A DNA stretch of 64,000 nucleotides, from positions 2,232,001-2,296,000 of the forward strand of contig JAUIMM010000001.1 of the NCBI GenBank assembly GCA_031769625.1. Direction: 5' to 3'. The notes beneath the pieces are model-generated. The model made no database searches and was not told where the DNA came from. It saw only the letters and a program-made list of their open reading frames with translations. A program made the translations under genes and the position numbers. Below, piece by piece: positions 31,401 through 42,357 of this stretch. The number at the start of each line of letters is the position of its first letter. The stretch's first letter is position 1. The stretch comes from Taudactylus pleione (taxonomy: Eukaryota > Chordata > Amphibia > Anura > Myobatrachidae).

Positions 31401-34124
31401 GTGCTTTCTAAGAAGATATCACAAATCCCCAAGGAGAGTCCAAGTGTGGTGGTGGTTGCGATGCCTGACCTTCCCAGCACTGGACGGGAAGAGGTGGCTC
31501 TTTCCACCATTTGCACGCCCCCTGCAAGTGCTGAAAGGAGCACCCACAGTCCACTTGCTGATATGCAAATTGAAGATGTCACTGTTGAAGTACAACAGGA
31601 TGAGGATACTGGTGTAGCTGGCGCTGAGGAGGAAGTTGGCGAGGAGGATTCTGATGGTGATGTGGTTTGTTTAAATCAGGCTCCGGGGGAGACAGTTGTT
31701 GTCCGTGGGATGAAAAAGCCCATCACGGTCATGCCTGGGCAGAAGACCAAACATTCCACCTCTTTGGTCTGGCAATATTTCTATCCAAATCCGGACAACA
31801 ACTGTCTTGCCATATGTACCATATGTAAAGGTGAAATAAGTAGGGGTAGGGACGTCAACCACCTAGGAACATCCTCCCTTATACGGCACCTGCAGCGCGT
31901 TCATAAAAAGTTACTGTCAAGTTCAGAAACTTTGGCTCAGACCGTAAGCAGTCCAGGGACACCTAAATCCCGTTGTCCTGTTGTATCCAAGCGCCTGCAA
32001 ACCACACCGTCAACTCCCTCCTCGTCAATTTCCTCCTTAGTCAGGATCGGAAGTAGTCCTGCAGGCCATATCACTGGCATGACTGACTCTCCTATCCGGG
32101 ATTCCTCCGGAGGATCCTGCATTGCTACGCCTACTGCTGCCGCTGCTGCTGTTGCTGCTGCTGCTGGAAGTCGTTCATCATCCCAGAGAGGAAGTAGGAA
32201 CACCACTACTTTTACTAAACAATTGACCCTCCAACAGTCCTTAGCGAGGAGGATGAAGTACGACAGCAGTCATCCTGAAGCAAAACGTATAACTGAGGCC
32301 TTGACTGCTATGTTGGTGTTAGACGTGCGTCCGGTATCCGCCATTAGTGCAGTGGGATTTAGACAATTGATGGAGGTAGTGTGTCCCCGGTTCCAAATCC
32401 CGTCTAGATTCCACTTCACTAGGCAGGCGATACCGAGACTGTACAGAAACGTCAGAAAAAGTGTCCTCAGTGTCCTGAAAAATGCCGTTGTACACAATGT
32501 CCACTTAACCACGGACATGTGGACAAGTGGAACAGGGCAGACTAAGGACTATATGACTGTGACAGCCCACTGGGTAGATGTATCACCTTACGCAGCAACA
32601 GCAGCAGCGTCACCAGTAGCAGCATCTCAGAAACGCCAGCTCGTTACAAGGCAGGCTACGCTGTGTATCACCGGTTTCAGTAAGAGGCACACCGCCGACA
32701 ACCTCTTAGAGAAACTGAGGGAAATCATCGCCCAGTGGCTTACCCCACTTAGACTCTCCTGGGGATTTGTGATATCTGACAACGCCACCAATATTGTGCG
32801 GGCATTACATCTGGGCAAATTCCAGCACGTCCCATGTTTTGCTCACACAATAAACTTGGTAATGCAGAATTTTCTGAAAAGCGACAGGGGCGTGCAGGAG
32901 ACGCTTTGGGTGGCCCGAAAAATTTCTGGCCACTTTCGCCTTTCAGCGACTGCGTGCCGAAGACTGGAGCGCCAGCAAACACTCTTGAACCTGCCCTGCC
33001 ATCACCTGAAGCAAGAGGTTGTGACGCGGTGGAACTCAACCCTCTATATGCTTCAGAGGATGGAGGAGCAGCAAAAGGCCATACAAGCCTATACATCCAC
33101 CTATGACATAGGCAAAGGAGGGGGTATGCACCTGACTCAAGCGCAGTGGAGAATGATTTCCGTGTTGTGCAAGGTTCTTCAGCCCTTCGAACTTGCCACA
33201 CGTGAAGTCAGTTCAGACACTGCCAGCTTGAGTCAGGTCATTCCCCTCATCAGGCTTTTGCAGAAGCAGCTGGAGAAAGTGAAGGAGGAGCTAAGACGGA
33301 GCGATTCCGCTCGGCATGTGGGACTTGTGGATGAAGCCCTTCATTCGCTTTGCCAGGATTCCAGGGTGGTCAATCTGTTGAAATCAGACCACTACATTTT
33401 GGCCACCGTGCTCGATCCTAGGTTTAAAGCCTATGTGGTGTCTCTCTTTCCGGCCGACACAAGCCTGCAGAGGTGCAAAGACCTGCTGGTGAACACACTG
33501 TCAGCTGAAGCGGAACGTGACACGTCAACGGCTCCTTCTTCATTTTCTCCCGCAACTGGGGCTGCCAGGAAAAAACTTAGGTATCCTAAGCAACCCGCTG
33601 GCGGTGATGCAGGGCAGGCAGGACCAAGTTTGGACATCTGGTCCGGACTGAAGGACCTGGCAACAATTTCTGACATGTCTACTGTCACTGCATATGATAC
33701 TGTCACCATTGACAGAATGGTGGAGGATTACATCGGTGACAGCATCCAAGTAGGCATGTCAGACAGTCCATACCTGTACTGGCAGGAAAAAGAGGCAATT
33801 TGGAGGCCCCTGTACAAACTGGCTCTATTTTACCTGAGTTGCCCCCCCTCCAGTGTGTACTCCGAAAGAGTGTTTAGTGCAGCCGGGAACCTTGTCAGCG
33901 AAAGGCGTAGGAGGTTGCTTCCACAGAATGTGGAGAAGATGATGTTCATCAAAATGAATTATCAGCTCTTCCAGGGAGACCAGCCTCCAGAACGTACAGA
34001 GGGACCTGTGGTGGTGGATTCAAGTGGGGACGAGTTAATACTTTGTGAGGATGAGGATGTACACACTGAAGAGGGTGAGGAATCGGTGGATGAGGAGGAT
34101 GAGGATGACATCTTGCCTCCGTAG
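31401..34124 (+). CDS. hAT-family transposase with BED zinc finger (ZBED-type)
   Basis: 907 codons counted from GTG at 31401; the true start lies upstream beyond the frameshift. A BED finger spans about residues 118-169 (C139, C142, H163, H168). The hAT RNase H-like fold shows TDMWTS (D372), ISDNATN (D460), CFAH (C479, H482) and RWNST (R543-W544). The C-terminal dimerisation block contains SERVFSAAGN (E822 is a candidate acid) and an acidic tail. The protein would cut and paste the element by binding its ends; it acts in the nucleus. The length is that of large vertebrate hAT transposases. No internal stop, so it may still be functional apart from the N-terminal frameshift. Confidence 0.9.
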   Translation: MLSKKISQIPKESPSVVVVAMPDLPSTGREEVALSTICTPPASAERSTHSPLADMQIEDVTVEVQQDEDTGVAGAEEEVGEEDSDGDVVCLNQAPGETVVVRGMKKPITVMPGQKTKHSTSLVWQYFYPNPDNNCLAICTICKGEISRGRDVNHLGTSSLIRHLQRVHKKLLSSSETLAQTVSSPGTPKSRCPVVSKRLQTTPSTPSSSISSLVRIGSSPAGHITGMTDSPIRDSSGGSCIATPTAAAAAVAAAAGSRSSSQRGSRNTTTFTKQLTLQQSLARRMKYDSSHPEAKRITEALTAMLVLDVRPVSAISAVGFRQLMEVVCPRFQIPSRFHFTRQAIPRLYRNVRKSVLSVLKNAVVHNVHLTTDMWTSGTGQTKDYMTVTAHWVDVSPYAATAAASPVAASQKRQLVTRQATLCITGFSKRHTADNLLEKLREIIAQWLTPLRLSWGFVISDNATNIVRALHLGKFQHVPCFAHTINLVMQNFLKSDRGVQETLWVARKISGHFRLSATACRRLERQQTLLNLPCHHLKQEVVTRWNSTLYMLQRMEEQQKAIQAYTSTYDIGKGGGMHLTQAQWRMISVLCKVLQPFELATREVSSDTASLSQVIPLIRLLQKQLEKVKEELRRSDSARHVGLVDEALHSLCQDSRVVNLLKSDHYILATVLDPRFKAYVVSLFPADTSLQRCKDLLVNTLSAEAERDTSTAPSSFSPATGAARKKLRYPKQPAGGDAGQAGPSLDIWSGLKDLATISDMSTVTAYDTVTIDRMVEDYIGDSIQVGMSDSPYLYWQEKEAIWRPLYKLALFYLSCPPSSVYSERVFSAAGNLVSERRRRLLPQNVEKMMFIKMNYQLFQGDQPPERTEGPVVVDSSGDELILCEDEDVHTEEGEESVDEEDEDDILPP

Positions 34125-34766
34125 AGCCAGTTTGTGCAGGGACACATTAATTGCCAGCTTGTTTTGTGGGGGCCCAAACGAACCAATCATTTCAGCCACA
34201 GTTGTGTGGCAGACCCTGGCGCTGAAATGATTGATTTGTTAAAGTGTGCATGTCCTGTTTATACAACATAAGGGTGGGTGGGAGGGCCCAAGGACAATTC
34301 CATCTTGCACCTCTTTTTTTCTTTGCATTATGTACAGTTTGGGGCCTAGTTTTTCTAACTGCCATCCTGTCTGCCACTGCAGTGTCACTCCTAGATGGGT
34401 CACGTGTTTGTGCCGCCCACTCGTGTCGCTTAGCATAGTCATCCAGCTACCTCGGTGCAACCTTTTGGACATAAAAACACTATTGTGAGGTGTGAGGTGT
34501 TCAGAATAGACTGGAAATGAGTGGAAATTAAGGTTATTGAGGTTAATAATAGCATAGGAGCAGAAAAACCTACAAATTCTGTGATTTTAGCTGTTTTTAT
34601 GCTTTTTTTCAAAAAAATACAGATCCAAAACACAAAACCCAGAACCCAAAACACGGAAGGGTGGTTTTGGCAAAACCAATCCAGATCCAAAACACGAAGA
34701 AAGATCCAGATCCAAAACCAAAACACAAAACACGAAAAGTGGCCGGTGCACACCCCTAATACGCAT

Positions 34767-35338
34767 GCGCAGAATGCAACAATCGGACGACAGCATGCAT
34801 ATCAGCAACTGCGTTCATTGCTGAATTGGTCCTTAAGTACGGCCTCCAGTGTGCGCGATTTCAGCGTCTGTGTACACAAACACATCAGCGACGCACCCAT
34901 AACACGCCCATCCATGTGTCTGCTTATCCACCTCCCAGTGGACGCCCAGGTACACCCAGTACTTTTCCGAGACATCTTTGATACTTTGCATCTCAGTGTC
35001 AGAAGCGCCAATATGCAAGCACAGTGTAACGTGTGCGCCATGGAGGTACTTAGGGATTTTCGCACACACGCCATAGCAAAAAGTCACTTAACTCTGCGAA
35101 CATCGGCCTAGTCTGTGGCTCTACGAGCTGCAGTAAACCAAAAAAAAACCCATACATTTTAAACTCCTTTTCTTGTTCCTGTAACAGGTTCACATGGATC
35201 TGATTTTTTATATATTATTTATAATTCATGGTATTTACTTATTTAATTGTTGATTTTTTAGATTGTGCTAATTTTTACATTTATCTATAAATGTAAATAA
35301 ACCTATGAATGTTGGTATTCTCACAGCCAGGGCACTCT
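34767..35338. repeat. Right part of the repeat split by hAT copy 1, and a shared AT-rich tail
   Basis: 34767-35110 carries motifs (CGCATGCGCAGAATGCAACA) that pair with the left flank at 27640-27873. An AT-rich piece at about 35203-35292 is repeated at 39257-39345 (ATTATTTATAATTCATGGTA and following). Confidence 0.45.
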
Positions 35339-35605
35339 GGGCCTGATTCTGACCTGCTCGCGAGCGCTATAGAGCCAAAATCACTCCAGGGCTTGCGGCA
35401 GCGAGACCCTACCGCAGGGTCTCATCGCAAGCCCGATGGTTGCGATGGTCTTGACCATCGAGACCATCATCATGGACGCTTGCTATAGCTGTGGGTGGTA
35501 ACCCACAGCTATGCGAGCGCCCAAGAGGCCGCTCCAAGTTGAGGTAGGAGGGCCCTGAATCAGAGCGAGCGCTCTGGACAGAGTATCTGGCTCTGAATCA
35601 GGCCC
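35339..35605. mobile_element. Short relative of the chain-of-hairpins MITE
   Basis: GGGCCTGATTCTGACC at the left and the mirror GCTCTGAATCAGGCCC at the right; the inner part shares the GCTTGCGGCAGCGAGACCC and GCTATAGCTGTGGGTGG hairpins with the element at 39866. About half its length, so probably a deletion derivative. Confidence 0.65.
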
Positions 35606-36329
35606 TCTTTCTACTTGTTCTCTCCTTGGCTTACCCATATCACCTGTGCACCTTTTGTCTGCAAGTCCTGTCAGTGACTCTGATACTGTATGCTCGCCCT
35701 TAGGTTGGGAAAAGCATCATCAAGTACCAAACTGCCTTCCTGTTCCCACAACATACCACCGGGCAGTGGGTTGACCATTCCTTGCACCGTGTCTGGGGCC
35801 AGTTTAAAAGGGGGCCCGTGTGCAGTTTCTCCTCTCTCGCAGTAGACTCTGGCTCTACGGAATCTATTGCACATGTGCAGGTCTCCAGAAACATGCCGCC
35901 CACGCCATGTTCTCGATGACTTCTATACTACACAGGAGCAAATCACCAGGAAAATGGCCTTTGCACCATCTTCAAAATGAATTATGAAGCACTAACATGG
36001 GACACCGGGGAGGGTAAGCATAATATTTGGGCAGAGGGTGTGCGGGCATTGGCCACCCTGCACCTATTATAGATACACCATTGCCCGTGTCCTGCCTAGT
36101 CTGTTTTATTGTTATGGCATGTGTTGTTCCAAGATATGTCAATTTACATTGTATCGTACTTAGGATATGTTAAATACCAATCTTACTATGTATGTTCCCT
36201 ATAAGGTCCCACGGACACTTTGGGCCTTATTAGAGTTGCACACAATTCCGTCTGCAGGTGGATCTTGAGATTTTTAGCCAGCTGTACAGGCCTCGGAGCC
36301 TGCATACGCAATTTACAGAAATCACAGGC
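35606..36329. other. No gene recognised
   Basis: Unique-looking sequence with one interspersed fragment at about 35830-35970 similar to part of 10910-11060. Confidence 0.35.
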
Positions 36330-36690
36330 CACTTAGTTGTACGGGATGCAGTCAGGAAGCCGACGGTCGAAATGCTGACCGCCGGCTTCCTGACTGTCAA
36401 ATCGCTGCAGGGTACAAATGACAGGCGTCCAGATCCCGACGCCTGTTATTAGACCTACGCCGGGAGCCAGACGCCTGACACACCGAACAAGGGTAAGCCG
36501 GGCGCGGACAACTGTGCGGGGGGGTTAAGTTTCAGGGCTACCGGGGGGACTTAGGGTTAGGCACCCCTAAGGGAGGGTTAGGGGGGGAGTAGGGTTAGGG
36601 TTACTTACCGAAATCCGCGGTCGGGATCTTCACCCATGCCGGGCTTCTAGCGTCGGGATTTGAACCAGCGCGGTAATACATACTGATTCC
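36330..36690. mobile_element. GGGATGCC-type MITE relative
   Basis: A GCAGTCAGGAAGCCGACGGTC...GCCGGCTTCCTGACTG hairpin begins the element; TTACTTACCGAAATCCGCGG and CGGGATTTGAACC end it. It shares the TACTTACCG...GGGAT end with 6331-7060 but lacks the 27-bp array. Confidence 0.45.
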
Positions 36691-36747
36691 GGTTGTACGG
36701 ATTTCATTTGTATCTCTCTCCCCCCCCTCCCCTCCTGCTTACCTACG

Positions 36748-36953
36748 TGGCGGCCGCGGACTGTCAGGGGCTGTGCAGCTTTATAGTACCAGGTAGCGCG
36801 GTCCCTGCACCGCACCAAGGAGGAAGTGTAATGTGCTGTGATTTAACTTAAACACCGTACATTACACCTCCTCCTCCATACCGTGCAGTGGCCGCGCAGC
36901 CTATTACTATGAAGCTGCACAGCCCCTGACAGTCTGTGGCCGCCACTCCTTTT
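36748..36953. repeat. About 200-bp inverted repeat
   Basis: GGCGGCCGCGGACTGTCAGG near 36749 is mirrored by CCTGACAGTCTGTGGCCGCC near 36927-36946. A central hairpin joins GGAAGTGTAATGTG and ATTACACCTCCTCC. Confidence 0.65.
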
Positions 36954-37227
36954 AAATGTTTGGGGGGGGGCGAGCTGCCCGCCCCGTTCTGGCGCCCATG
37001 GAAAGCCAGAGACCTGTCTGACTTCAGATGGATGACTAGCACCAATTATGGGGCTGGTGCAAATGCGCACTGATAGTGATGACAGCTACTTTCACCACTG
37101 GGAGTGATTAACGTCATGTGCACTGTACTACTCCTGTACTCCATATGGTTAGTATGGCAAATTCTATTACTTATCAGCTGCATTGAGGAAGGATTTGGCT
37201 CTCTCCCCTCAATGACAAGTCAGGTGG

Positions 37228-37422
37228 CAGCAGAGAGTAAGGGGGAGATTTGCTAATGGGTGATTGGTCAAAGTCGCCGAAGTTTTTATAATGATGATAG
37301 ATAGTAATTAATGCCAAGCAAGCCTGATTTAGCATTAACTACTGCCGTTTGAAAAACTTCAGTCAAAACCATCGATCATCGGCGGCTTTGAAAATCCGAC
37401 ATTAAAGAAATATCTGCCCCCA
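37228..37422. mobile_element. Short MITE
   Basis: AAGGGGGAGATTTGCTAATG at the left is partly mirrored by CATTAAAGAAATATCTGCCCCC at the right (about 195 bp). Confidence 0.45.
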
Positions 37423-38454
37423 AGTGTTTTATCGGTTTTTTTTTTTCCGTGATGGGAAGCTGATGGCAAGAGAAAATATTTTAGAATCACGGGAATATTG
37501 ACATGGAGAATTGCTAGCATTACATGTGTAACAATAAGCCAGAAACCAGAGAGCTTTTGGCAAACATGGAGGAACGATCCTGGCAGCAATGATGGGAGGC
37601 ATCTCGATGTATCTGCTAGTCTCGTTGGCACGTAATATCATCTGTATATAATTGCTACCTAATAATCATTCTTTATCCTGTAATCCAAATCAAATTCCCT
37701 CTCTAGCTCATGTGGATCATTGTCATGCGGATTAGGAGATGTCCCTTAGCGGAAGCTTGTCTCAGAGCGGTACATCTATAAAGGGTGCAGGGTGTACCCA
37801 TTGCATTTACTTATTTTACAGCCGCTGGCGCCATTTTCCCAGTGATTTTATACCAAAATATGACACACACACCATATTTCTGAGGTAATAACTGTAATAA
37901 TGCTGCTATGCCATCTTACCATAGACACTGTGCTTGCGCAAAATACACTCGTACAGTTTCAGAGTCTTATGCACATGGGCCGGAGGTGTGTGTGCTCCCT
38001 CTTTTATGTAAGTGCCCGTGCTCAGATTCCATGGCAGGAAGGGATCTCTGGAATAGGCTATTCTTAATGTGGTCACAAAATTGTCTAAGTTGTAGATAAT
38101 AAAATAAATTTTTATTCTTTATTACTCTGGTGTTCTGTGGAAGCCATAACATAAAGGTAAAAAGCATAGTATATGATACGTGCGCATTGAGTACTAAATA
38201 TTTTATTTACTGAACAAAAAGACATAAAAAAACCCAGTCAAATGTGCTTGTTGAGCCGTCCTGACAGATGCGTCGATGACTTTGTTCTCATGGTTTCTAT
38301 CCACTGGGACTTGAGACCAATTTGTCTTACAGCGTTCAGAGAAGGAAGATCCTGGCTGTTCCTGATTATCCTGCAACGTCAGAGAGTCACCATACAGAAC
38401 GTGTTGTGTAATGAATATAATGGCAGGTTGCATACATGGAAAACACATAATATG
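37423..38454. other. No gene recognised
   Basis: AT-rich sequence without element ends or exons that I can support. Confidence 0.35.
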
Positions 38455-38612
38455 TACTAAGCTCTGGAAAGTGATAAAGTGGAGAGTGATAAACTACCAG
38501 CCAATCAGCTCCTAACTGTCATGTCACAGACTGTGTTTGAAAAATTACAGATAGGATCTGATTGGTTGGTAGTTTATCACTCTCCCAATGTATCACTTTC
38601 CAGAGCTTAGTA
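38455..38612. mobile_element. Palindromic MITE
   Basis: TACTAAGCTCTGGAAAGTGA at the left and TCACTTTCCAGAGCTTAGTA at the right are exact mirrors. The arms continue through CCAATCAG / CTGATTGG, with a loop near the middle. 158 bp. Confidence 0.88.
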
Positions 38613-38660
38613 GATCACCCCCATAGTATTATAACTAGAAATATACAGTAGCTGCCCTTT

Positions 38661-38915
38661 CGTGCAATCCTGTTCAGGGGTTCCAATTAGGTGCCTAACG
38701 CGTTTCCCTGTATCAAACAGCTTCGTCAGAGCCTTTGACGAAGGTGTTTGATACAGGGAAATGCATTAGGCACCTCCTTCTCTGCACATAGAACCCGGAG
38801 GACTGACCACAGCACACTTTGGAGCTTTATCTCTAACATCAAGCCATCCACTTGTCCTAAATCACTGAGCTGTAAGATCACAGGACTAATTGGAACCCCT
38901 GAACAGGATTGCACG
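38661..38915. repeat. Nested inverted repeats
   Basis: Outer arms CGTGCAATCCTGTTCAGGGG (38661) and its mirror ending at 38915 (28 bp, perfect). An inner 88-bp hairpin at 38690-38777 has arms around GTTTCCCTGTATCAAAC and GTTTGATACAGGGAAA. Confidence 0.85.
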
Positions 38916-39604
38916 AAGTTGCTTATATTTTCCAAGACACCAAGGGATACCACCTGTGCTAAGGAATACAGCCATCAATTGGACATTTCTACGGCTTCCG
39001 CCTACCTGCAGGTTAAGTTAAGACTATTCCAAGCTTTCCAGCGTGATATTTATCAGCCTTCCGAGGCATGTGCATACCATATATATGGTTTCTCTTGAAC
39101 CTTTATTATTTAACCTTCATCATTTGCGTTTTTTATAACCAATCTATTGCCAATAATTTCCATGAAAGTCACATGTGTATGTGTTTTTTATGTATTCGTT
39201 TAGATATTAAAATATTTTTTATATTTAATTTATCTGCCACTGCACTTATTTATTACCTTTTTTATATATTATTTATAATTCATGGTATTTACTTATTCAA
39301 TTGTTGATTTTTTAGTTTGCGCTAATTTTTACATTTATCTATTTGTTATATCCAATCAGATGACCTCTGATTTCTGTTAGCAGCATCTTCATATTTACAT
39401 TTCTGTGACATTTCTTCACGGGACTAATAGCGTAGTCCTTGCTTTTTCTTTTTATACTTTTTATTATTTACATTTATATCTTCTGGCCGCACACCTAAAG
39501 GTATTATTATTAATGGGTGGGGACAGACATAGCAGCTCCCCCTGCTGCATGCAGAAGGAATTGACTTGAAAGCTCCACAGTTCTGTTGCAATGATAAATT
39601 CCAC

Positions 39605-40620
39605 CTTTATGCCTATACTGGTCCATGTGAAGTTAGTCCTTAGTTCTTTAGATGAATTTGACCCTGAAGTTCAATTTACCTCACACTTATAATAGTATAA
39701 TAGTATGCCCTATATAATTCAGAAGTTCATAAAATTTAGTCATTCAATTTCTATCTTATGCTCGCTGTCACTCCTCAGACACAACTACGTGTGCTGGCAT
39801 GCAAGAAAATTCATGGTCTGTCAGTGCATGCTGGCTTTATGCCTATACTGGTCCATGTGAAGTTAGGGCCTGATTCAGACCCAGTCGCAAGTGCTGAGCG
39901 CTCGCAACCGGGTCGATGGTTGCCCAGAGTGCATGCGCACGACGGAGCCGGCTCCATCGTGCGCATGTGCGAGACCCGTATAGCGATGGGCAAATCGTCA
40001 CTCCGGGTCTTGTACCAAAGGGGGCATGCTGTCGATGTTGAGTGACAGCACGCCCCCTTTGCTGGGCGGGATGGGGGGAGGCTGCCCAAACGGAGGCGTT
40101 CCCATGTGAACGCCTACCATTTGGGGCCAGCCCCACTGACATCACAAGTGATGTCAGTGGAGAGATTCCAGCTCTGTTAGAGCCAAAATCTCTCTGGGGC
40201 TTGCGGCAAGGAGACCCTACCACAAGGGTCTCATCGCAAGCCCGATGGTCACGATGGTCTTGACCATCTCGTCCATCTTCCAGGCCGCTCGCTATAGCTG
40301 TGGGTGGTCACCCACAGCTATGCGAGCGGCCAGGAGGCCATTCTAAAAAAAAAAAATAGACCGGCCCTGATTCAGAGCGAGCGCTCTGTCAGAGGGTCCG
40401 GCTCTGAATCAGGGCCTCAGTCCTTAGTTCTTTTGGATGAATTTGACCCTGAAGTTCAATTTACCTCACACTTATAATAGTATAATAGTATGCCCTATAT
40501 AATTCAGAAGTTCATAAAATATAGTCATTCAATTTCTATCTCATGCTCGCTGTCCCACCTCAGACACAACTACGTGTGCTGGCATGCAAGAAAATTTATG
40601 GTCTGTCAGTGCATGCTGGC
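39605..40620. repeat. ~230-bp tandem duplication, second copy split by a MITE
   Basis: The segment starting CTTTATGCCTATACTGGTCC occurs at 39605 and again at about 39835. The second copy is interrupted after GTGAAGTTA at 39865, and its remainder resumes at 40417 (GTCCTTAGTTC onward to TCAGTGCATGCTGG). Confidence 0.85.
39866..40416. mobile_element. Chain-of-hairpins Harbinger-like MITE (reverse orientation)
   Basis: GGGCCTGATTCAG starts it and CTGAATCAGGGCC ends it; TTA stands on the left and TCA on the right, a decayed TWA target. Its inner hairpins (GCATGCGCACGACGGAGC, GACAGCACGCCCCCTTT, ACTGACATCACAAGTGATG, GCTATAGCTGTGGGTGG) match those of 26387-26906 in reverse order. Confidence 0.78.
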
Positions 40621-41180
40621 ATTTGTAGTGCCACAAAATCTTACACCATGTTTATAATGACAGTATTGTCTTGTTACCCAATATTTTGGGATACCAAGCT
40701 ACTCAGCATTGGGGCTTAACTATCTAGATGCAGGGACATTTTTTTTTGCCACCCTCCTCCTCCTGGAAAATGGGACCCAATGCAGAGTACCACGGGCTGT
40801 TATTTCACACAGTAGCCGGCGGTTTTGGGGTTTGCAAATTGCTACACATCGGATGCGGTTTGAGGGCCTGATTCAGCAAGGATCGCAAGAGATTACACAT
40901 ACCTGGCCGCTGCGAGAATATGCTAATGAATGCCTACGCACAGCAATCACAACACAAGATGCAGACGCCCAGCACTACATAAAGCCAGCCCACCTCCCTT
41001 TACTCTATGCTTGATCAGTACGCAGGCTAGCGAAAACACCGGTAACATCGAGAACCGTTGAACCCATATGCACAACTGTGGTAGCCCTGACCTGCCGCAA
41101 CTTCCTATGTACATTGAGACGTACGGCGGTACGGTTTACAAACTTCATATTGAGACTGTGGTTCATACTTGCCTACATTC
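40621..41180. other. Degraded interspersed repeat, no gene
   Basis: GAGGGCCTGATTCAGCAAGG at about 40862 resembles a Harbinger-type end, and 41040-41090 (CGGTAACATCGAGAAC...GCCCTGACC) resembles the left flank of hAT copy 1 near 27601-27645. Confidence 0.4.
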
Positions 41181-41229
41181 AGCTGAATGTCTGAGCACAG
41201 CGGGGGGGGGTGTCCGGGTTATGATGCGG

Positions 41230-41845
41230 CAGTGGGGGCGGGGCCATGCATTCGCTTCATTATGGCTCCGCCCCCTCTTCACAATGCTGAAAATATTGGC
41301 ATTTGGAAGCAGGGGGCGGGGCCACGATGACGCGATTCAGCGTGAATCGCGTCACTGGCCCCCTCCACTGTGGGGGTTTCTGTAAGTAACGTGGGGGTCG
41401 GGCGGCAGCTGGGAGGCTTGCCTGGCTTTCCAGGGGGTCGGGAGCAGCACCCGATATTCGGGAAGCTCCCGACCAAATCGGGAGGGTAGGCAAGCCTCCT
41501 GTGGTTTAGTAAGATTCCCGCAAAATCTCTTGTTGGGAGATACCAGACATCCTTCTCCCAAACTGCACATGGCTTGTTTGTATGTTTCCTAATATTCTTC
41601 TATTTCAATATTTTGCAGGCTTGCCCACCCTCCCGATTTGGCCGGGAGCCTCCCAATTTTCGGATGCCGCTCCCGGCCTCCCGGTAGCCAGCAACCCTCC
41701 CGGCCTTCCCCCAGAATAAACTAAAAAACCCAGCAGCGAGGGTGCCGGTGACGTGATTCTCGCTGAATCGCGTCATCATGGCCATGCCCCCTGCTTCACA
41801 ATGCCGAAAATAACTGCATTGTGAAGCGGGGGTGGGGTCACGATG
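41230..41845. repeat. GC-rich inverted repeat pair replacing the end of the retroviral pol
   Basis: 41410-41500 (CCAGGGGGTCGGGAGC, ATCGGGAGGGTAGGCAAGCC) and 41617-41705 (GGCTTGCCCACCCTCCCGAT, GGGAGCCTCCC) are inverted. GGCGGGGCCACGATGACGCG-type ends sit at 41310-41370 and 41740-41845. It belongs to the dispersed family also seen at 3985-4225. Confidence 0.55.
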
Positions 41846-42357
41846 ACAGGATCATGTGCATCCTGAGGCACATATGGTAAATACGTTGCTGGGTTTAATG
41901 TACTGCACCGTTTAATGGTGATGTTTGCAGGTGTTATTAGAGCTAGTTCCCATTTTGTGAACCTAGCTGAGGAAACATGTCTGGTTTGGGCAGAATTCAG
42001 CAAAGCAGATACAGCATGGGGAGTATAAACAATCATTTCATGGCCTAATACTACATCATCACTCTTACTGACCAATAGAGCAGTTGCTGCTACACTTCTT
42101 AAACACGTTGGGAGTGATCTTACCACAGTGTCCAATTGTGCACTGTAGTATGCTACGGGCCTACTGGCATCACCATGTTTTTGTGTGAGGACACCTGCTG
42201 TGCAACCGTCAGCTTCCGTACAATATAAATCAAAAGGTTTTTCATAATCAGGTATTCCCAATGCAGGTGCTCTTGTCAGACTATTCTTAAGATTAAGGAA
42301 AGCTTGCTATGTTTCCTCTGTGTGTATGACACGATCGGGCTTTGAGGAAGAGACTAA
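41846..42357 (-). pseudogene. Pol connection region after the MITE
   Basis: Continues from the RT thumb: PFDLYCTEADGC, VLTQKHGDASRPVAYYS, LRSVAAT and LNPATYLP match the segment between RT and RNase H in gammaretrovirus-like pol. It ends where the GC-rich repeat begins. Confidence 0.8.

Larger units (their letters stand above)
27882..34758 (+). mobile_element. Near-complete hAT transposon (6.9 kb)
   Basis: Ends TAGGGGTGAGC at the left and GCACACCCCTA at the right are inverted. The 8-bp duplication ATACGCAT flanks it exactly (27874-27881 and 34759-34766). In order it holds a GC-rich subterminal region, a TATA-type promoter, a 160-bp tandem array, a short basic N-terminal frame, the transposase and a 3' region. 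Perfect ends and target duplication argue for recent insertion. It landed in a degraded repeat whose halves lie on both sides. Confidence 0.93.

Noticed and set aside
34439..35111. Overlapping frames of 100-196 codons at the right end of hAT copy 1
   Set aside because: They span the transposon end and flank, have no domain, and arise from the AT-rich low-complexity 3' region.
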